Shown here piece by piece: positions 12,234 to 15,414 of a DNA stretch of 15,414 nt (position 1 is its first letter; every line of letters starts with the position of its first letter). The stretch comes from an uncultured Clostridia bacterium. GTDB taxonomy: Bacteria; Bacillota; Clostridia; Oscillospirales; Ruminococcaceae. The stretch covers positions 1 through 15,414 of the forward strand of contig CAMWLH010000011.1 in NCBI GenBank assembly GCA_947175045.1, written 5' to 3'. The notes under the pieces were generated by a model, which searched no databases, was not told where the DNA came from, and was given only the letters and a program-made list of their open reading frames with translations. The translations under genes were made by a program, and so were the position numbers.

Positions 12234-12868
12234 GCGATATTGTTGAAAAGGTGCGAGAGCTCAGCGAGATAAAGGCAGAGATAGATCGGCTGGGAATACG
12301 AAAAGCGGAACTGGAAAAGTACATCAGCGAGCAGGCTTGCGTAGATATCGAGGATACAAAATACAAGTCCGTTACATATTCCGATCCAAACAGTCAGGCG
12401 CGGGTAACGTATACCGCTTCCAAAACCCTGTCGATAGAAATGGAAAATTCGCTGAAAGCTGCTCTTGCCGCGGTTTACAACGACGTGTTCACTGAGGAAA
12501 CAAAAACGGTGGTAAAGCCCAAAACCAAAAGCATGGAGCGTATGCTTATCGGAATTTACCGTGACGATTTTTTGCGAATCAAGCCCGACGACGTTATAAA
12601 ACAGCTTCCGTGCGACGAAAAAACAAAGAGGGTTTTATCCAAGAAGCTGAAGGGAGCAAATTTTGAAACGGACTGCGAAAGCCTCATTAAATTCGGAGGC
12701 ATGACCGAAAAGGACGCAAAGGATTACGCGTATATGTACGCGGAGGCGACAGTGTGGGAAACGTTTTGCAGGGTTCGCGACCTGTCGGGTATTCCCGAAG
12801 ACAAGCTGCTGATTAACATGAGAAACTGCCTGAAGATAGGCGACAGCACAAAAATAGCGGTGACGTGA
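12230..12868 (+). CDS. Unknown 212-aa protein in the Gam position
   Basis: From ATG 12230, chosen because AAGGAGG lies at a normal distance; a GTG at 12221 is too close. Residues 1-35 form a coiled-coil start (VEKVRELSEIKAEIDRLGIRKAELEKYI). Next comes a beta-like stretch (about 45-70, YKSVTYSDPNSQARVTYTA). A helical domain (about 80-200) holds KPKTKSMERMLIGIYRDDF, KRVLSKKLKGANFETDCESLIKFG and EATVWETFCRVRDLSG. I do not recognise the family. Mu carries gam, whose product binds DNA ends and protects them from nucleases, before gemA; this gene is in that place and begins with a coiled-coil like Gam, so an analogous role is possible but only positional. It overlaps gemA by one base. Confidence 0.65.
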   Translation: MSDIVEKVRELSEIKAEIDRLGIRKAELEKYISEQACVDIEDTKYKSVTYSDPNSQARVTYTASKTLSIEMENSLKAALAAVYNDVFTEETKTVVKPKTKSMERMLIGIYRDDFLRIKPDDVIKQLPCDEKTKRVLSKKLKGANFETDCESLIKFGGMTEKDAKDYAYMYAEATVWETFCRVRDLSGIPEDKLLINMRNCLKIGDSTKIAVT

Positions 12869-13341
12869 TGGCGACGGGAAAGCAGATACAGCGCATTTAC
12901 GCGCTGGGAGCAAAATGCGGTCTGCTTGACCGTTCCCGCGGTGCGGACGACGATCTGCATTTGTGGATAAAGCAGCTTTCGCTTAAAGATCATATCTCAG
13001 AGCTGACGGAAAAGCAGGCGGATTTTGTGATCGCGCGGCTTGAGGATTACCGCGCGAACGTCTGCCCGCCGAAGATTTCTGAGGTCGAGGGTATCACGGA
13101 GGAGCAGAAAAAATTGTGCTTCTGGCTGGCATATAAGCTCGCGGAGGTATCGCCCTCGGAGGCTGATGTTCGCGAACGTCTTCGGGGGATTATCTCAAAA
13201 TACACGTGCAGGGAAATTCGGGCGGACGGAGATATTTTTTACAAGGTGACCCGCGAACAGGGCTCACAGATAATTGAAATGCTGAAACGGTTGATCCGTT
13301 CGGAGGAAAGAAAAAGGGGTGATAAAAATGGCAATGTCTGA
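12868..13341 (+). CDS. GemA-like regulator (DUF1018, Mu gp16 family)
   Basis: The product is 157 aa from ATG 12868 (TGATG overlap with the previous stop; a GTG at 12865 is a less likely start). MATGKQIQRIYALGAKCGLLDRS...DDDLHLWIKQL and the following SLKDHISELTEKQADFVIARLEDYR are the typical DUF1018 opening. A second helical half (about 70-150) ends KRLIRSEERKRGDK. In Mu, GemA and Mor are consecutive and affect host gene expression and DNA supercoiling; the same order is seen here. Translation is coupled to the upstream gene. Confidence 0.85.
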   Translation: MATGKQIQRIYALGAKCGLLDRSRGADDDLHLWIKQLSLKDHISELTEKQADFVIARLEDYRANVCPPKISEVEGITEEQKKLCFWLAYKLAEVSPSEADVRERLRGIISKYTCREIRADGDIFYKVTREQGSQIIEMLKRLIRSEERKRGDKNGNV

Positions 13342-13591
13342 TCTGGTTCTGCTGTGCCATCTGAACGAGGAGCAGCAGGCGGTAGTTGACATTATAGGGA
13401 TGGATAATTACCGCTCGCTGATGGACGTTTACGGCGGCGACAGAATATGGATACCCAAAGCGCGGTCGCTTATACCCACACCTGAGCTTGCGGACTATAT
13501 TCGCCGCCGAAAACAGAACGGAGACACCGCGGAGCATATAGCGCACGATCTGCAGATAACCGTTTCCGACGTGTGCAAGCTGATCAAATAA
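13328..13591 (+). CDS. Mor-like transcription activator
   Basis: The product is 87 aa from ATG 13328 with AAAAAGGGGTGA upstream, overlapping the end of gemA by 14 bases in another frame. The central YRSLMDVYGGDRIWIPK (about 28-44) matches the Mor/C family dimerisation core. The C-terminal RRRKQNGDTAEHIAHDLQITVSDVCKLI (about 60-86) is its helix-turn-helix. Mor of Mu activates the middle promoter together with host RNA polymerase. It is the last gene of the early operon, followed by a strong terminator, and the next promoter carries upstream tandem repeats that could be its site. Confidence 0.85.
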   Translation: MAMSDLVLLCHLNEEQQAVVDIIGMDNYRSLMDVYGGDRIWIPKARSLIPTPELADYIRRRKQNGDTAEHIAHDLQITVSDVCKLIK

Positions 13592-13593
13592 AT

Positions 13594-13628
13594 AAAAAGG
13601 CTCGCCGCTGTTTGCGGCGGGCTTTTTT
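13594..13628 (+). terminator. Strong rho-independent terminator, end of early operon
   Basis: GCTCGCCGC (13600-13608) pairs with GCGGCGGGC (13614-13622), nine pairs including one T-G, around TGTTT. It is followed by six T (13623-13628) and flanked by A on the left. It lies three bases after the Mor-like stop codon, so nearly all early transcripts should stop here. Confidence 0.9.
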
Positions 13629-13636
13629 CACGCCGT

Positions 13637-13672
13637 AAATCCGCGCATAAATTCACGCACAAAATCACGTTG
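13637..13672 (+). repeat. Tandem 12-bp repeats upstream of the middle promoter
   Basis: AAATCCGCGCAT (13637-13648), AAATTCACGCAC (13649-13660) and AAAATCACGTTG (13661-13672) lie head to tail just upstream of and into the -35. Mor and C activators bind at about -54 to -33 of their promoters; with a start near 13706, the second and third repeats fall at that position. Binding by the Mor-like protein is inference. Confidence 0.5.
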
Positions 13673-13699
13673 TACATTTTTAATTTTTTATGGTATCAT
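13670..13699 (+). promoter_or_regulatory. Middle promoter, extended -10
   Basis: TTGTAC (13670-13675), an 18-base spacer and TATCAT (13694-13699), with TGG directly before the -10 (extended -10). The -35 is weak, as expected for an activator-dependent promoter. It lies between the early terminator and the first gene of the second operon (13731). Confidence 0.6.
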
Positions 13700-13730
13700 A
13701 AACTCGCAAATAAAAAATGGCGGTGATTTT

Positions 13731-14042
13731 ATGGATTTTGAAATTATATTCAATATTGTAATGACAACAGGAATGGGCGTTATAGCGTTCTTTTTAAAAT
13801 ATTTTTTCGATAAGCTGAACAGCCGCGCAAGCCGCGCGGAGCTTAACGAATTAAAGGAAAAAATAGAACACGCCGACGAAAAATACGCCAGCAAAACCGA
13901 GCTTAACGAGCTGAAAAAATCAATAGACAAGATAAACGATAAAATCGACGATATAAAAAGCAGCACGCTGCGCAGCGAGGATTTTCTGCGGGTGACGACA
14001 AGGCTTGAAAATAAGATCGACGATCTGATGAGGAGGGATTGA
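13731..14042 (+). CDS. DUF2730-like membrane-anchored coiled-coil protein
   Basis: The product is 103 aa, first gene of the second operon, with GGCGGTG upstream of ATG 13731. One N-terminal membrane helix (about residues 6-27, IFNIVMTTGMGVIAFFLKYF) is followed by an unbroken charged coiled-coil (about 32-100, with repeated ELNELKxxI and IDKINDKIDDI). This is the DUF2730 (Mu gp25-like) layout, and the position before the gp26 and gp27 genes agrees. Its function is not known. The coil carries a clear internal repeat (SRAELNELKEKIE and SKTELNELKKSID). Confidence 0.7.
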   Translation: MDFEIIFNIVMTTGMGVIAFFLKYFFDKLNSRASRAELNELKEKIEHADEKYASKTELNELKKSIDKINDKIDDIKSSTLRSEDFLRVTTRLENKIDDLMRRD

Positions 14043-14043
14043 A

Positions 14044-14364
14044 TTGGATTTTGAGAGAATAAAGCAGGAAAAATTTTCGGACAACAATTCTCGGGTGCTC
14101 CGCGCCATAAATATGCTCCGCACACGCTACGTCAGAATAAAGGACTTGGAATACGGGCTTGAGCCGGACATGAACAAGTCCGAAATTATAGACAGTGTGA
14201 ATTATCTGAACGAGGGCGGCTACATAAAGCTGCGCGAAACAGGAAGCCGCCGCGAGGTGGGGGATCTGGCGGACGGAGAGCCGGAGCGGCTTGAAGCAAA
14301 GCTCACCGCAAAGGGAATAGCGTTCCTTAACGGCAGGATCGACGACCCCTGTATAAGGCGGTGA
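14044..14364 (+). CDS. Small winged-helix-like protein (Mu gp26 position)
   Basis: The product is 106 aa from TTG 14044, chosen for AGGAGGG at a good distance upstream. The pattern NNSRVLRAINMLRTRYVRIKDLEYGLEPDMNKSEIIDSVNYLNEGGYIKLRE (about 14-65) looks like a winged helix with a recognition helix and a wing. A second strand-rich part (EAKLTAKGIAFLNG) follows. The TTG start and one-base gap suggest coupling to the previous gene. Its position between DUF2730 and DUF3486 is that of gp26 in Mu; function unknown. Confidence 0.65.
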   Translation: MDFERIKQEKFSDNNSRVLRAINMLRTRYVRIKDLEYGLEPDMNKSEIIDSVNYLNEGGYIKLRETGSRREVGDLADGEPERLEAKLTAKGIAFLNGRIDDPCIRR

Positions 14365-14367
14365 GCC

Positions 14368-14910
14368 ATGGGAAACAGAAAGCACAGTAAAATTGACGCG
14401 CTTCCCGCTGATATAAAAGAAGCCGTGGAGCAGATGATACTCGGCAATTATACCTACCGCGAGGTCTGCGATTTCATTCGGGATACCGCGAATATAACGC
14501 TCTCCCAGACCGCGGTTTGCAACTACGCCAAGGGGCTGAACGCTACGGTGCAGGACTTGCGGCTCGCTTCGGAAAATATGCGGACGCTGACCGAGGAAAT
14601 GGCGAAGTATCCGCAGCTGGATACCACCGAGGGAATAGCGCGGCTTATATCCCACAAGGTCTTGCAGGCGGTGCGGGAACTGAACGATGAAGCGCTTAAA
14701 GAAGCCGATCCGCTGAAGCTGATAGACCGCTGCACAGCTCTGATCCGCGCGATAGCATACAAGCAGGAGAACGACACGAAGGTCAAAAATCTCAAAAACG
14801 TGGCTTTCGAGAGCTTCAAAGAGGAAATTTTCGACGCGATGGCAAAGGAAGCACCCGAGCTTTACCATCAGCTTGTGAAATTTATTTCAGAGAGGACGGA
14901 GGACGGCTGA
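14368..14910 (+). CDS. DUF3486 protein (Mu gp27-like, putative small terminase)
   Basis: The product is 180 aa from ATG 14368. The N-terminal region (about 10-58, SKIDALPADIKEAVEQMI, then YTYREVCDFI and SQTAVCNYAKG) is a DNA-binding helix-turn-helix region as in DUF3486. A long helical part (about 60-170) follows. Mu gp27 sits before the large terminase (gp28) and is thought to act as the small terminase subunit in DNA packaging. The N-terminal module resembles the C-terminus of the BRO-N antirepressor at 4187. It ends in TGATG with the next gene. Confidence 0.8.
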   Translation: MGNRKHSKIDALPADIKEAVEQMILGNYTYREVCDFIRDTANITLSQTAVCNYAKGLNATVQDLRLASENMRTLTEEMAKYPQLDTTEGIARLISHKVLQAVRELNDEALKEADPLKLIDRCTALIRAIAYKQENDTKVKNLKNVAFESFKEEIFDAMAKEAPELYHQLVKFISERTEDG

Positions 14911-15401
14911 TGTTGTATGTGGTATATGTTCGCGGAGGGTACGAGCTTCGGGTACTGGAGCAGCTCCGCCAAAAGGAGATCGCCGCTTACAGTCCGCGTC
15001 AGTTATGCGCGGAACGCAAGCGTGGAGAATGGCAGCACGTCGAGCGAAATATTTTTTCAAGTTATGTTTTCGTGGAAATCCCCGAGCTTACCGCGGAGAT
15101 GTGGCACAAAATAATGGACTGCACGGGAACGGTGCGTATATTGAGCAGCCGCCCCCTGCCGCCCGATGAGGACGCATATATAACCCGACTATGCAATAGC
15201 GGGTACTGCATAAGCGTTTCCCGCGGGTATGTTCTCGACGGTGTTCTGCATATTACAAGCGGCTTTGTAAAGCAGTTCGAGCACAGAATAATAAAATTCA
15301 ATCGGCGCGGGAAACGCGCCACGGCGGACGTTACGATCTACGGAAAACATCACAAAATAATTTTTTCCGTGGAATTCGACGATCCGCCCGCCCTGCCGTG
15401 A
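14910..15401 (+). CDS. NusG paralogue (NGN plus KOW), phage-encoded
   Basis: The product is 163 aa from ATG 14910, overlapping the previous stop. Residues about 1-90 form an NGN domain (LYVVYVRGGYELRVLEQLRQ, AAYSPRQLCAERKRGEWQ, NIFSSYVFVEIPELTAEMWHKI). Residues about 108-158 follow a KOW layout (GYVLDGVLHITSGFVKQFEHRIIKF, then RATADVTIYGKHHKIIFSVEF), as in NusG. Bacterial NusG paralogues (RfaH, LoaP, UpxY, TaA) travel with RNA polymerase and suppress pausing or termination in particular operons. It lies inside the structural operon, between the gp27-like gene and the expected large terminase gene, so a role in reading through the late genes is likely but inferred. Only 13 bases follow in the window. 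Confidence 0.8.
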   Translation: MLYVVYVRGGYELRVLEQLRQKEIAAYSPRQLCAERKRGEWQHVERNIFSSYVFVEIPELTAEMWHKIMDCTGTVRILSSRPLPPDEDAYITRLCNSGYCISVSRGYVLDGVLHITSGFVKQFEHRIIKFNRRGKRATADVTIYGKHHKIIFSVEFDDPPALP

Positions 15402-15414
15402 TCAGCTCCGGCAG

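Noticed and set aside
13903..14868. 321-aa minus-strand frame
   Set aside because: It is the reverse shadow of three well-supported plus-strand genes (DUF2730-like, gp26-like and DUF3486).
1..15414. CRISPR array or repeat-spacer structure
   Set aside because: The only repeats found are two- to four-copy elements without regular spacers; no cas genes.

Overview
The window covers the left part of a Mu-like (transposable) prophage together with about 2.4-2.7 kb of flanking DNA. Firmicutes origin is inferred from strong AGGAGG-type ribosome binding sites, TTG starts, TTGACA/TATAAT promoters, frequent ATA isoleucine codons and small-protein families typical of clostridial phages. A gut Clostridia/Oscillospiraceae-type (Ruminococcus-like) host is my best guess, but the sequence does not prove it.

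Layout. 1-403: AT-rich, no gene, one bidirectional terminator and a degraded copy of it. 404-2366 (minus strand): a double winged-helix protein, and upstream of it a broken gene (5'-truncated plus a frameshift). 2367-2863: no gene; several terminator hairpins and a cluster of CAACGAAC repeats beginning near a TGTATT, which is my candidate for the phage left end. 2864-3842: the lysogeny switch, with an S24/LexA-type repressor on the minus strand, divergent promoters and two near-identical 19-bp operators, one inside each promoter. 3843-13591: one long rightward early operon. In order it holds a tiny acidic protein, an XRE regulator, a BRO-N antirepressor, small proteins, an XRE/sigma-region-2 fusion, a small HExxH peptidase, the MuA-like transposase (interrupted by an in-frame TGA), the MuB-like ATPase, a DUF6906-like protein, a membrane protein, a DnaC-like helicase loader, Cys-rich and other small proteins, a DUF3850 protein, an AbrB/zinc-ribbon protein, an unknown 212-aa protein, GemA (DUF1018) and a Mor-like activator. 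A strong terminator closes the operon at 13594-13628. 13637-13730: a second promoter with an upstream tandem repeat, as expected for a Mor-dependent middle promoter. 13731-15401: the next operon, with a DUF2730-like membrane/coiled-coil protein, a small winged-helix-like protein, a DUF3486 (Mu gp27-like) protein and a NusG paralogue (NGN+KOW). The head and tail genes lie beyond the window.

How it fits together. The repressor keeps the early promoter off. Damage (S24 autocleavage), the antirepressor or the peptidase could release it. Transposase and ATPase with the helicase loader would carry out replicative transposition. The Mor-like protein would then switch on the second operon, whose NusG paralogue may modify RNA polymerase for the late genes.

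Least expected features: (i) a structured intercistronic RNA element present twice (10193-10256 and 11878-11939) with an identical 45-nt core and a compensatorily changed leading hairpin; (ii) a third, different two-hairpin intercistronic element at 6386-6436; (iii) the phage NusG paralogue; (iv) the XRE-sigma2 fusion; (v) the TGA inside the transposase catalytic core; (vi) a C-terminal module shared between the antirepressor and the gp27-like protein.
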